DNA from: Thermococcus profundus
Lineage (GTDB): Archaea > Methanobacteriota_B > Thermococci > Thermococcales > Thermococcaceae
Length of the DNA: 64,000 nucleotides
Assembly (NCBI RefSeq): GCF_002214585.1
Contig: NZ_CP014862.1
Coordinates: 1,922,001 to 1,986,000, forward strand
Reading direction: 5' to 3'
Within the stretch, counting starts at the first letter, position 1. Each line of letters begins with the position of its first letter. A model generated the notes under the pieces. That model saw nothing but the letters and a program-made list of their open reading frames with translations. It was not told the origin of the DNA and made no database searches. This document shows, piece by piece, positions 28,531 to 37,042 of the stretch. A program made the translations under genes and the position numbers.

Positions 28531-29640
28531 TCAGCCCTCCTTGAGCATGTAGACGCTTATGAAGAACGAGAAGAAGATAACCTGAAGTCCTAGGGTTATG
28601 AGTGTAAGGATGAGCACTGCCTCCCTTATGTGGAAGAGCGCGCCGTAGCCGGTCGCCCTCCACTGGAGGAAGAGCTTAAGCCCCAAGGCGAGGCCGATGA
28701 GGAACATCAGACCCCCAAGGAGAAGGCCCTCCTCAAGGATGGAGTAGCGCATGAAGAAGCGAGTTATCCTATCGGGCCTTTCAAAGCCCTCTTTGACGGC
28801 GTAGACCTTCGCAGAGACCCCAAAGCCGAGAATCTGGGTTCCAGAGATTACCAGAAGGGAGCCCAAGATGAGGGTGTGGAGCCTTATCGGCTCAAAGAAG
28901 TAGGTGTAGCCCATGAGAAACAGACCCAGCAGAAGGAGGAAAAGGCCCGGAAGGAAGAAGAGGTACGTTGGGGAGTAGAGGAGCATGAGGCGGAGGTGCC
29001 TCCAGCCGTCCCTAAAAGAGCTCAGCTTTGATTCACCGATCCTGCGGTGGTACCTTATCGGCACCTCCTTTATCCTGAGCCCGTGCTTCGCCGCTTCGAT
29101 CACCATCTCGCTGGCGAATTCCATGCCCCTGCATTTGAGGGGCAACTTTTCAAGGGCGTCCCTTCTTATCGCCCTCATGCCGCAGTGGGCATCGGAGATG
29201 CCGGCTTTGAAGAAGAAGTTGAGGATCCACGTGAGAAGGGGGTTGCCGATCTTCCTGTGAAGCCACGGCATCGCCCCCTCGTCCATCTCACCCTTCAGAC
29301 GGTTGCCCATGACGAGATCGGCTTCATCCTTCAGCAGGGGTTCGAGGAGCGCAGGTATGTCCTCTGGATCGTAGCTCCCATCGGGATCCATCATGAGGAT
29401 GAACCTTCCCCTAGCGGCCCTAAAACCCTCAAGGTACGCATCGCCGTAGCCTCTGCCCCTCTGCCTTATAACAACCGCCCCGAGCTCCCTGGCGATCTGG
29501 GGAGTTTTATCGGTGCTCCTGTCAACGACTATAATCTCATACCTAAGGCCGGTTCTATCGAGCACCGCTTTTATCCGGGGCAGAACAGTTTGTATGGCCT
29601 CCTCCTCGTTCATCGTCGGCAGAACCACTGACACGTCCAT
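28531..29640 (-). CDS. GT2 glycosyltransferase, dolichyl-phosphate sugar synthase type
   Basis: 369 residues. The N-terminal ~230 residues are a GT-A domain with VVLPTMNEEEAI, IIVVDRSTDKT, the DPDGSYDPEDIP metal motif and a YHRRIGESKL segment typical of DPM/AglK-like enzymes. Four TM segments follow. Family members charge dolichyl phosphate with mannose or glucose, supplying external GT-C enzymes. That fits the GT-C-like protein and AglB nearby. ATG 29640 follows GGTG; the GTG nine bases upstream is less likely. Sugar not predictable. Confidence 0.85.
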   Translation of the reverse strand: MDVSVVLPTMNEEEAIQTVLPRIKAVLDRTGLRYEIIVVDRSTDKTPQIARELGAVVIRQRGRGYGDAYLEGFRAARGRFILMMDPDGSYDPEDIPALLEPLLKDEADLVMGNRLKGEMDEGAMPWLHRKIGNPLLTWILNFFFKAGISDAHCGMRAIRRDALEKLPLKCRGMEFASEMVIEAAKHGLRIKEVPIRYHRRIGESKLSSFRDGWRHLRLMLLYSPTYLFFLPGLFLLLLGLFLMGYTYFFEPIRLHTLILGSLLVISGTQILGFGVSAKVYAVKEGFERPDRITRFFMRYSILEEGLLLGGLMFLIGLALGLKLFLQWRATGYGALFHIREAVLILTLITLGLQVIFFSFFISVYMLKEG

Positions 29641-29688
29641 GGGCCGCACCGGTGAAAATAGAAAAAGAGGCTTTTAGATTTAACGGAG

Positions 29689-30492
29689 CTACCCGAGCCC
29701 GGACTTCATCTGCTTCAGCATGTCTATGGCCTGGTCTATCATCGAGTCCAGTCCAAGATCGCTCGCTGTAAGGTTAACCGTGAACTCCATGTCTATGGGA
29801 ACCTCAAGCTCCTCGTTTATGGGCACCTGGATGACGTCATCGAAGGGAACGTCAACCACTGTATCCACTGGAACGCTTAGGGTGTCCCTGAACGGGACGT
29901 CAACGGTGGTGTCGATGGGAACCTCAACTGTGGTGTCGAGGGTGGTGGTGACGGGCACGGTGGTCTTGATGTGCGTCTTCACAGTAGTGTTTATGGGGAC
30001 GTCAACCCACTTATCTATAGGAACCGTGACGTTGAGGGTGAGGTTCTTTTCGGCGTTGTAGGCTGTGGTGTTGACGGTCTGTACTATGTGGACGCGGGTC
30101 ACGGTGTTTATCGGCACGTCAACGACTTGATCAATGGGAACGTTGAAGCTGACCTCCTGGCTTATCGGAACGTCAACGGTGTCGGTAAGGTTCACCTTAA
30201 ACGTCTTGTCCACGGAGACCTCGACCGTCTTGTTGATGTGCACTTGGAACACCTTGGAAACGTGAACGTCCACCGTCGTGTTGATGGGAACTTTGACAGT
30301 CTTGTGAACCGGAACCTTGACCTCAAAGGTCTTCCCCTTCATGTCCTCCAGGGAACTTATGGCGTCGTCAACGGCAGAGGATGCTTTTCCCTTGAGCTTC
30401 ATTGCGAACATAACCGCCCCCAGATCCACGACGAGGAGCAGGATCACAAGAACAGTTAAGATGCTGAGCCACACCTTGGTTCCTTTTTCCAT
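29689..30492 (-). CDS. membrane-anchored octapeptide-repeat beta protein
   Basis: 267 residues. One N-terminal TM segment (about 8-30) with a short basic cytoplasmic start acts as an uncleaved anchor. After a helical linker (about 32-47) residues 50-245 form about 20 units with an 8-residue period, consensus V-P-[IVF]-[ND]-x-[TVE]-V-x, for example VPINTTVD and VPIDTTVD. The regular alternation suggests a long beta structure outside the membrane. A short helix (MIDQAIDMLKQMKSGL) closes it. Several N-x-S/T sites lie in the repeats. ATG 30492 follows GGGGGATGG. It diverges from aglB. The family is not one I can name; a spacer, stalk or scaffold role is a guess. Confidence 0.8.
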   Translation of the reverse strand: MEKGTKVWLSILTVLVILLLVVDLGAVMFAMKLKGKASSAVDDAISSLEDMKGKTFEVKVPVHKTVKVPINTTVDVHVSKVFQVHINKTVEVSVDKTFKVNLTDTVDVPISQEVSFNVPIDQVVDVPINTVTRVHIVQTVNTTAYNAEKNLTLNVTVPIDKWVDVPINTTVKTHIKTTVPVTTTLDTTVEVPIDTTVDVPFRDTLSVPVDTVVDVPFDDVIQVPINEELEVPIDMEFTVNLTASDLGLDSMIDQAIDMLKQMKSGLG

Positions 30493-30536
30493 GATCCATC
30501 CCCCACGCTTAAACAATAAGGGATGAGGATGCCAAA

Positions 30537-30565
30537 GTATAAATCGTTTACCCTTAATATTTATA
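30537..30565. promoter_or_regulatory. divergent promoters, repeat protein and second aglB
   Basis: In a 104-bp gap, TTTATACT on the minus strand (30537-30544) faces the repeat-protein gene 45 bp away, and AATATTTATA on the plus strand (30556-30565) faces aglB 31 bp away. Spacing fits archaeal TATA boxes. Confidence 0.5.
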
Positions 30566-30596
30566 GGGATGAGGTTAACTCGAATGGGTGGCACAG

Positions 30597-32945
30597 ATGG
30601 GCAGAAAAAAGAAAAAGACCGATGCCGGGGATACCCCAAAAAGGATGATCAAATCACCGCAATTTCCCGGATGGAGCAAGAGGCTTATCCCGTTCCTGAT
30701 ATTCCTCATGGCACTCACAATAAGGCTCATACCCTACAGACTCAAATACCTCGTCGGCTACGACCCATACTTTCACCTCGCGTACCTTGAGTACGCCTCC
30801 CAGCACGGGTGGGTCAACTACTTTCCCTACGCCCTCGGCCCGTGGGGCTTTCTGATAAACCACTTCCACCCAAAGGGAATGTGGCTGACACCCTACTCGA
30901 TCTACAGGATTGGGAATCCCTTCGGCCTCTCAATCGAAGGAGCTTTCAAACTGACGCCCCCCATATTAGGAGCCCTAACTGTGCTGCTCGTCTATTACAT
31001 GATGAAAAAACTGTACTCGTGGAAGGAGGCATCCCTCTCAGCTCTCATCCTGGCGCTCTCATTTGGTCACGTCTTCCGCTCCATGTCAAGTTACTACAGG
31101 GGAGATAACTACGCGCTCTTCTGGTACTCGGCAACCCTGGTTTTGATGGGCTACGGATTGAATGAGAAAGAAGATAGAAGAAAGGTCTTCATCTACCTGA
31201 CGGCGGGACTGGTGGCAGGGTTCTCAAGTGCCTTCTGGAGCGCCTACTACGTGGTTCTCGCGCTACCCCTCTTGGTTTCAATAGCACTGGCCGCATATTC
31301 CCTCTTCCGCGGGGGCTACTTTGGGGATTCCACGCTCACCGCGGCATCGACCGCCGTCGGTGCACTGATGGCTTCAGCGCTGGGACACGTCTTCGGCTTC
31401 GGAATGTTCTGGATCCAGAACTGGCAGGGGGAACAGCTGAGATCCATAACCGGCCTGAGCCCGGGCCCCTTAGAGGACGTCTACCTAACACTTCACCTGC
31501 TCGTTCTCGTGCCCCTAACTCTGGCCCTCACGGCTTCTCTCTGGGCGGTCAGGTCCAGGCTTCCGGAGGGAACGCGCAGAACTGGCACCATAGGGGTTGT
31601 TGCCCTGGTCACAGTCATCTTCGTGGCGATTCTCTGGAAATACGGTGGAACGATGGAGATACTCTCCGCAGGATTAAGCTCCTTCGGAAGCGCAGCCACG
31701 GCGGAGATGTCCAGACCCGGCTGGTGGGACATCAAGATGGCCTACCATGCGTTTCTGGCGTTTCTCCCCTTCTACCTCCTCTCCTTCAGGCACTTCCGCG
31801 TCCGCGATGCGTTCATCCTGGGAGTTTCAGCTCCACTAATAGCACTGGCGTTCTACTGGACGCGATTCCTGTTCATAGGGTCCCTCGGAGTGTCGCTGGC
31901 GGCTGGAATCGGGGCGAGTGAGCTCGTTGAGTTAACAGGAAGATGGAACATGAAAAAGGCAGGGGTCGCTCTCATCATAGTCCTGGTAATCTTGGGCGGC
32001 TACCATGGGGTTAAGGCAGCGGCCGATGTCAAGCCAATAGTTGATGAAAACTGGGCCAGCGCGCTGATCTATCTTAAGGGGATCTCGAACGAGAACGACA
32101 TCGTCTTAACTTGGTGGGATCACGGCCACTGGGTCACCTACTTCGCTCACAGGGCGGCGGTGGCTCAGGGGACACCTAGCAAGCTGGTATCGAGATTCTA
32201 CCTCGGGAATGCCTCCAGGGAGGAGCTGCTCGAACTGGGGGTTGACTACGTTACTGTTTCCTTTGACACGATCCTCAAATGGGGCTCCGTCAAATCGACG
32301 GCGGGGTACACGGGAAGCGAATACGTTCTGATACCCCTGTTCCCCAGCGGGGTTTACGGGGATGCCGTGATCTTCGCCAATGGGCCGTATCAGGTGGGCG
32401 TGAGGAAGGCAGAAAACGGGACATGGAGCGTTCTTGTAAACGTGAAGGGCAACACTTTTATCCCCGAAGAGGTCTGGATAGAGAGCGGGGACAAACCTTT
32501 CCGGGCCAACGTAACCGGAAAGAAGGCCGGAAACGCGTACCTGTACGTTAATCTCAAGTACGGCTACGCGGTTCTAATGGACGGCAGGACGTTTTCAACG
32601 CCCTTTGCTAGGCTCATGTTCACCTCAGAGTACTCCAAGGAGTACAGGCTTGTCTATTCAGACGGGGGAAGGGTGAAGATATTCCAGCTCCTCCACCCCA
32701 ACGTTGTCCTCGACAGGTCCAACGGACTCGTTCTGCGCTTCACAAACGCGACCGGAGACAGACTGAGAATATACGGCTACACTGACTCGGGGAAGAGAGT
32801 ATTCTACCGGGAGTACAACGTCTCAGGCCTCAGCGAGTTCCGGGTTCCAGAGACAGTACCCGGGGACGTCATAAGGTACACCTACCTAAAGGGGAGCATC
32901 ATACTCGACAGGGGTGTCTTCAGGAGGTCTGGCGGGTGGAGCTGA
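30597..32945 (+). CDS. aglB: AglB/STT3-type oligosaccharyltransferase, second copy
   Basis: 782 residues, same architecture as the copy at 3096: lysine-rich start, GYDPYFHLAYLE in loop 1, RSMSSYYRGDNYALFWYS, 12-13 TM segments, then a globular domain with WWDHGHWVTYF (WWDxG at 506-510) and DGGRVKIF. The two copies align along their length and end alike (DRGVFRR / DRGIFRR). It transfers lipid-linked glycan to Asn of secreted proteins. The fourth signature residue is His rather than Tyr. ATG 30597 follows GGGTGG. The stop overlaps the flippase start by 10 bp, so assembly of glycan transfer and flipping is one operon. Confidence 0.9.
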   Translation: MGRKKKKTDAGDTPKRMIKSPQFPGWSKRLIPFLIFLMALTIRLIPYRLKYLVGYDPYFHLAYLEYASQHGWVNYFPYALGPWGFLINHFHPKGMWLTPYSIYRIGNPFGLSIEGAFKLTPPILGALTVLLVYYMMKKLYSWKEASLSALILALSFGHVFRSMSSYYRGDNYALFWYSATLVLMGYGLNEKEDRRKVFIYLTAGLVAGFSSAFWSAYYVVLALPLLVSIALAAYSLFRGGYFGDSTLTAASTAVGALMASALGHVFGFGMFWIQNWQGEQLRSITGLSPGPLEDVYLTLHLLVLVPLTLALTASLWAVRSRLPEGTRRTGTIGVVALVTVIFVAILWKYGGTMEILSAGLSSFGSAATAEMSRPGWWDIKMAYHAFLAFLPFYLLSFRHFRVRDAFILGVSAPLIALAFYWTRFLFIGSLGVSLAAGIGASELVELTGRWNMKKAGVALIIVLVILGGYHGVKAAADVKPIVDENWASALIYLKGISNENDIVLTWWDHGHWVTYFAHRAAVAQGTPSKLVSRFYLGNASREELLELGVDYVTVSFDTILKWGSVKSTAGYTGSEYVLIPLFPSGVYGDAVIFANGPYQVGVRKAENGTWSVLVNVKGNTFIPEEVWIESGDKPFRANVTGKKAGNAYLYVNLKYGYAVLMDGRTFSTPFARLMFTSEYSKEYRLVYSDGGRVKIFQLLHPNVVLDRSNGLVLRFTNATGDRLRIYGYTDSGKRVFYREYNVSGLSEFRVPETVPGDVIRYTYLKGSIILDRGVFRRSGGWS

Positions 32946-34105
32946 GGGACCTCGCCCGGCCCACTCTCCACCTAACCACCGCGACCCTGATAAGCGCGAT
33001 AACGGGCTTGATATTCTGGTGGGCTGCCTCAAGGTTCTACTCGGCTGGGGATATTGGAACAGCCTCAGCGGTGATATCCTTCCTGAACCTGGCCTTCGCA
33101 GTCTCGACCCTCGGCCTCAACGTTGGCCTCATCCGCTTTTACGGCGAGTTCAACGGAAGAGGAGCCGGGACGACATTAATCATAATGACCGCGCTTTCGC
33201 TCGTCCTAACAGGGGTCTACGGGATTCTGAACCCCGGCAAAGCCCTGGGGAGAGAACCGAGCTTTTTTGGGCTCCTGCTGGCAACTGCAGCAGCAGGGGC
33301 ACTTTACAACGTTCTAGGATACCTCTCAGTGGCATCGGGAAAAACGAGAACTTACGTTGAGATGAGCTTAGCTTACGGACTGAGGGTTATTCCGGTTCCG
33401 CTGATGAGATCCCTAGGGGCTCCCGGCCTTTTGGGATCCTTCGGGTTCGGGCTTGTACTTGGACTCTCCCACGGATGGAGAAAGCTCAGGAGCCACATCG
33501 TCCCGTGTCTTGATAGGGAATTCCTCAGGGCAAGCTTCGGGGTCTCCCTGAGCAACTACATCGGGAACATCGTCAACCTCCTCCCCGTTTACCTCATGCC
33601 AACAATAATCCTGGTCGAGCTTGGAAGGGAGTGGACCGGATACTACTACGTCGGATTCACCCTTGGGAACATCATCCTGGTGCCCATCACCGCCCTTAGC
33701 ACGATTCTCCTCCGGGAGGAGAGAACAGGTCAAAAGTTCAGAGAGGCCCTTCTGCTGATTCTGATTTACTGGGGCGCCTCGGTGGTGGGAATATGGCTCT
33801 TTGGGAACTACGCCCTCCTGCTCTTTGGAGAGGGATACACCAGGGCCATGGACATGCTTAAAGCGGTGGCACTGGGAATAGGGCCCGCAGGGGTCACCTA
33901 CGTTGGGCTGGCAAAGCTCACCGTGGAAAAGAAACCGGTTTATATCTCCATTCTCAACGTCCTCCGCGGTGGGCTCTTCCTCCTTATCGGATACCTTCTC
34001 CTGGGGAGGTACGGCATAGCAGGGGTTGGAATGGGATGGAGCCTCGCCCACACCGCAACTGGCCTTGGGATTGTTGTGCTCTGGAAAAAGCCGAAAAGTT
34101 TTTAA
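32936..34105 (+). CDS. polysaccharide/lipid-linked oligosaccharide flippase, Wzx/MATE-like
   Basis: 389 residues, 11-12 TM segments, with the MOP-superfamily start pattern (TATLISAITGLIFWWAASRFYSAGDIGTAS cut here to its sense: first TM followed by a short basic/acidic loop) and GLNVGLIRFYGEF in the second. Such proteins flip lipid-linked sugars across the membrane. It starts at GTG 32936 inside the end of aglB, with GGAGGT eight bases ahead. Immediately after its stop come two tRNA genes whose TATA box overlaps the stop codon. Slightly shorter than typical flippases (about 400-480). Function inferred from family plus the aglB partner. Confidence 0.82.
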   Translation: MELRDLARPTLHLTTATLISAITGLIFWWAASRFYSAGDIGTASAVISFLNLAFAVSTLGLNVGLIRFYGEFNGRGAGTTLIIMTALSLVLTGVYGILNPGKALGREPSFFGLLLATAAAGALYNVLGYLSVASGKTRTYVEMSLAYGLRVIPVPLMRSLGAPGLLGSFGFGLVLGLSHGWRKLRSHIVPCLDREFLRASFGVSLSNYIGNIVNLLPVYLMPTIILVELGREWTGYYYVGFTLGNIILVPITALSTILLREERTGQKFREALLLILIYWGASVVGIWLFGNYALLLFGEGYTRAMDMLKAVALGIGPAGVTYVGLAKLTVEKKPVYISILNVLRGGLFLLIGYLLLGRYGIAGVGMGWSLAHTATGLGIVVLWKKPKSF

Positions 34106-34106
34106 A
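34099..34106 (+). promoter_or_regulatory. TATA box of tRNA-Glu/tRNA-Ile
   Basis: TTTTTAAA ends 27 bp before the first tRNA base and contains the TAA stop of the flippase gene. This spacing is standard for archaeal tRNA promoters. Confidence 0.65.
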
Positions 34107-34133
34107 CCCTCCCCACTCCCTAATTTCGGACGC

Positions 34134-34211
34134 GCCCCGGTGGTGTAGCCCGGCCAATCATGCGGGACTCTCGATCCCGCGACCCGGGTTCAAATCCCGG
34201 CCGGGGCACCA
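34134..34211 (+). tRNA. tRNA-Glu (CTC), CCA encoded
   Basis: A full cloverleaf: acceptor arms GCCCCGG / CCGGGGC, anticodon stem CGGGA/TCCCG around loop CTCTCGA (anticodon CTC), T-arm with GGTTCAAATCC. The 3' CCA is in the DNA (34209-34211). The tRNA-Ile gene starts 13 nt later and is probably on the same transcript. Confidence 0.93.
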
Positions 34212-34224
34212 GAACCTTTCTCGC

Positions 34225-34302
34225 GGGCCCGTGGCTCAGCCTGGTCAGAGCGCCCGCCTGATAAGCGGGAGGTCCGGGGTTCGAAGCCCCGCGGGCCCAC
34301 CA
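34225..34302 (+). tRNA. tRNA-Ile (GAT), CCA encoded
   Basis: Acceptor arms GGGCCCG / CGGGCCC with discriminator A, anticodon stem CCCGC/GCGGG around CTGATAA (anticodon GAT), T-arm GGTTCGAAGCC. CCA is encoded at 34300-34302. A strong hairpin begins four bases later. Confidence 0.94.
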
Positions 34303-34305
34303 CAG

Positions 34306-34327
34306 AAACTTTGCCTTCGCAAAGTTT
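34306..34327. terminator. hairpin directly after tRNA-Ile
   Basis: AAACTTTGC-CTTC-GCAAAGTTT is a perfect 9-bp stem with a 4-nt loop starting three bases past the encoded CCA. It may end or shape the tRNA transcript. Archaeal termination depends mainly on T-runs, which are weak here, so the role is uncertain. Confidence 0.4.
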
Positions 34328-34331
34328 CATC

Positions 34332-34579
34332 AAAGTTTGTAGCTCTTTCTAAAAGGCAAATTCAATGTGATTTTCTCATTGACGGGGCCACTTGAATGTG
34401 AGAACTCTTAAAGTGCTCCCTTGGGGCAGTTTAACTCTAAAAATCGACGCCCTGAGGGCGTCAAAGAATGATAAACTTTTTTCAGGAGTCCAGATTTAAC
34501 GTGTTCTCCTCTGAAAATGGGCACTTATAGTGTAAAATCCCCGTATACAGCTTTTTTTCTTAGGGGAGCTACAAACTTT
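34332..34579. repeat. 248-bp segment with 14-bp inverted ends
   Basis: AAAGTTTGTAGCTC (34332-34345) is exactly inverted as GAGCTACAAACTTT (34566-34579). No transposase is encoded between them. No target duplication is obvious by eye. Confidence 0.5.
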
Positions 34580-34747
34580 TGGTCAAGCTTTTGGAAAAAG
34601 CTTCCTCTAAAATTCTCGAAGTAGCCCGGTCCCATAACCCTGTTTTTCTTAAAACTATCGGGGAACCAGCGCCCCACACTCCAAAATTATCTGTGTGACA
34701 TTAAGGGTAAGCTTTAACGTACGGGACGATAGTCCCGTTGAGTTTGA

Positions 34748-35611
34748 TCAAAGTTCATGGTCCCGTCTAGCAGGCCCTCTCCCGTTTTCCCGCCCGATGA
34801 TTATCCCACCAACTATCATCGCCAGCCCCAGAACGGTAGCTGGGACTATCCTCTCCCCGACGACTATAGAGATGAAGAGGAGGCTCAGAAAGGGAACGAG
34901 GTATGCTAAATTAGAGGCGAAGGCCATGTCACCCTCTACTGCCCGGTACCAGAGGAGGAAAGTGACGCCCATCTCAAAGAGGCCGACATAAATAGCACCG
35001 GCAAGACCCTCAAGGGGAGGAACGACGAATTCGCCCGAAAATAAGAGGAGACCGGAGACGCAGGCGAACCCGAAGAGGAAGTTCCAGAACATCTTCTCTA
35101 CGAGCGGCCTTTCGTCCCTGAGGTTGAGGAGCCAGTAAGAGGCCCATATCACTGCACTTCCGAGGCCAAGGATCACACCGAGGGGGTCGGAGAAGTTCAA
35201 ACCAGTCAGGTTTCCCTTGGTGGCCACGACTATAGCTCCGAGGAAGCCTATGAAAAGGCCCAGCACTGTTCTCATCCTTGGTTTTCTCCCGAGAAGGGGG
35301 ATTGAGAGGAGGACGAGCATGAGGGGCCACGTGTAGTTTAAAGCCTGCGCTTCCTGGGCCGGAAGGCGGTCGTAGGCCGAGAAGAGAACAGTGTAGTAGA
35401 GGAAGGGGTTTATCAGGCCAAGGTAGGCCGAGCGGAGGTTCTCTTTTCTGGGGGAGAACTCGCGAGAGTACAGAACCCCGAACAGGATGAGTGAAGTCAG
35501 GGAAGCGTAGAATAGAAGCTGGAATGGGGTTAAATATCTAAGCGAGACCTTGAAGGCAGAGGCAACCGTTGACCAGAGGAGTACCGCACCAACGGCGTGC
35601 TTCTTGGACAT
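34748..35611 (-). CDS. EamA-family (DMT) transporter
   Basis: 287 residues, ten hydrophobic segments in two EamA halves; the first starts HAVGAVLLWSTVASAFKVSL and the second GLGSAVIWASYWLLNL. ATG 35611 has no ribosome binding site, but TTTTTAAG lies about 20-28 bp upstream, so the mRNA is probably leaderless; the 33-bp longer frame would start above the TATA box. Two 12-bp direct repeats stand upstream of the promoter. Substrate unknown. Confidence 0.85.
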   Translation of the reverse strand: MSKKHAVGAVLLWSTVASAFKVSLRYLTPFQLLFYASLTSLILFGVLYSREFSPRKENLRSAYLGLINPFLYYTVLFSAYDRLPAQEAQALNYTWPLMLVLLSIPLLGRKPRMRTVLGLFIGFLGAIVVATKGNLTGLNFSDPLGVILGLGSAVIWASYWLLNLRDERPLVEKMFWNFLFGFACVSGLLLFSGEFVVPPLEGLAGAIYVGLFEMGVTFLLWYRAVEGDMAFASNLAYLVPFLSLLFISIVVGERIVPATVLGLAMIVGGIIIGRENGRGPARRDHEL

Positions 35612-35656
35612 GGAGACTGAAGGGAGCCGCGGCTTAAAAACCAATTGTTTGAGTCC

Positions 35657-35706
35657 CCAAATAAAATTTGGTTATGCCCCCGTTACCAAGTAACGCCCCC
35701 ATTACC
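35657..35706 (-). promoter_or_regulatory. repeated site upstream of EamA gene
   Basis: Minus strand carries two copies of GGTAAYGGGGGC (35695-35706 and 35676-35687) spaced 19 bp, followed by CCAAAT-TTT-ATTTGG (35657-35671), all just upstream of the TATA box of the EamA gene. The layout resembles binding sites for an activator or repressor. The 3' end of gcvT lies 39 bp away, so a role there is possible too. Confidence 0.4.
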
Positions 35707-35744
35707 TCGGGAATTGAGTTATAGAGAGAAAGAAAAAGGGGAAC

Positions 35745-36941
35745 TCACTCCTCCCTGAAGGCGCCGTACTTCTTGGGGTCATAGAAGGGCGGCGCAACGG
35801 TAACGGCCTTCTTGGACTTGCCCCTTATCTCGACCTCTATCTCGACGCCCGGCTTGGCGTATTCCGGCTTAACGAAGGCTATTCCGATACCTATGCCGAG
35901 GAGCGGTGAGAGGGTTCCGCTGGTAACCTCACCGATGAGCTCACCGTTGGCATAGACCTTGTAGCCCTCCCTCGGGATGCCCTTGTCAACCATCTTGAAG
36001 TGCACCATCTTGCTGGGCAGTCCGCGCTCCCTCTGCTTCAGCAAAGCTTCCTTGCCTATGAACTCCTTGTCCCAGAAGAGGGCGAAGTCGAGGTTGGCCT
36101 GGAGCGGTGTCACCTCGTCGATGTCCGTGCTGAGGAGCTGCTTCTCCTTGGTCTCGTTGCCGTAGAGGGTGTAGCCGGCCTCAAGCCTGAGGGTGTCTCT
36201 AGCCCCAAGTCCGGCCGGCTTTATGCCGTACTTTTCGCCGGCCTCAAGGATGGTCTCCCAGACGTGGAGGGCCTTCTCAGGCTTTCCGCGCTTGCTCTCA
36301 TCCGGGTGGTAGGGGTTGGCATCCTCAAAGTAAACCTCCCAGCCGTTCTCGCCGGTATAGCCGCTCCTTGAGAGGAGCATCTTTATGCCGTCGAGCTCGA
36401 CCTCCTTGGCCTGGAACCACCAGAGGTCGTTGATGTCGATTCCAAAGAGCTCCTTGGCTAAATCTCTAGCCTTCGGTCCCTGGATTGAGAACATCGCCAT
36501 GTCGTAGGTCTTGTTCTCTATCTCAAGGTCGAGGTCGCCGAACTTCTCTATTCCGCCTTTGATGGCGTTGAACCAGGCCTCGAGCTTCTCAAATGCATCG
36601 CTGTCGCAGACCATCATGTAGGTGTCGTTACCCATGTTGAAGACGAGGGTCTCGTCCTTTACGGCACCCCTCTCGTTGAGAACTAGTGTGTAGGTTCCGC
36701 TTATCGCGGGCGGCTTGCTTATGTCGTTGGTTGTTACATACTGGAGGAACTCAAGGGCGTCCTTACCGCGGAAGATGAACTCTCCCATGTGGGAGACGTC
36801 GAAGATTCCGACGCCGTTCCTAACCGCTAAATGCTCCTCCTTTATGCTGGAGTACCATATGGGCATCTCCCAGCCGGCGAACTCCTCAACCTTCTTAGCG
36901 TGCTCCTTATGCCAGTCGAATATGTGAACCCTCTTAACCAT
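35745..36941 (-). CDS. gcvT: aminomethyltransferase (glycine cleavage T protein)
   Basis: 398 residues, full-length GcvT. The N-terminus has [23 protein letters not shown] and DVSHMGEF, the folate-binding and active-site region; later come [13 protein letters not shown] and [14 protein letters not shown], with the C-terminal barrel ending [10 protein letters not shown]. It releases ammonia and passes the methylene group to tetrahydropterin in the glycine cleavage system. No gcvH or gcvP lies in the window. GGTGAT stands before ATG 36941. It diverges from the universal stress protein gene. Confidence 0.94.
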   Translation of the reverse strand: MVKRVHIFDWHKEHAKKVEEFAGWEMPIWYSSIKEEHLAVRNGVGIFDVSHMGEFIFRGKDALEFLQYVTTNDISKPPAISGTYTLVLNERGAVKDETLVFNMGNDTYMMVCDSDAFEKLEAWFNAIKGGIEKFGDLDLEIENKTYDMAMFSIQGPKARDLAKELFGIDINDLWWFQAKEVELDGIKMLLSRSGYTGENGWEVYFEDANPYHPDESKRGKPEKALHVWETILEAGEKYGIKPAGLGARDTLRLEAGYTLYGNETKEKQLLSTDIDEVTPLQANLDFALFWDKEFIGKEALLKQRERGLPSKMVHFKMVDKGIPREGYKVYANGELIGEVTSGTLSPLLGIGIGIAFVKPEYAKPGVEIEVEIRGKSKKAVTVAPPFYDPKKYGAFREE

Positions 36942-37042
36942 TGACATCACCGATAAAACTCCGGCCTGAGCGTTATAATCCTTTCCAATTCATGGGCAAC
37001 TATAATAAACACTGGAGTACAAACTAATACTGGGGTGATCAC

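Larger units (their letters stand above)
34303..34747. other. 445-bp gene-free, hairpin-rich region
   Basis: No credible reading frame. It holds at least five perfect stem-loops: 34306-34327 (9-bp stem), 34446-34462 (7 bp), 34585-34603 (8 bp), 34721-34738 (7 bp), plus a 14-bp inverted repeat enclosing 248 bp (34332-34579). AT-rich compared with neighbours. It could be a decayed mobile element, an untranslated RNA, or a set of terminators for the converging tRNA and EamA units. Confidence 0.5.

Noticed and set aside
34332-34579. Insertion sequence
   Set aside because: Inverted ends are present but no transposase frame and no evident target duplication, so only a repeat is claimed.
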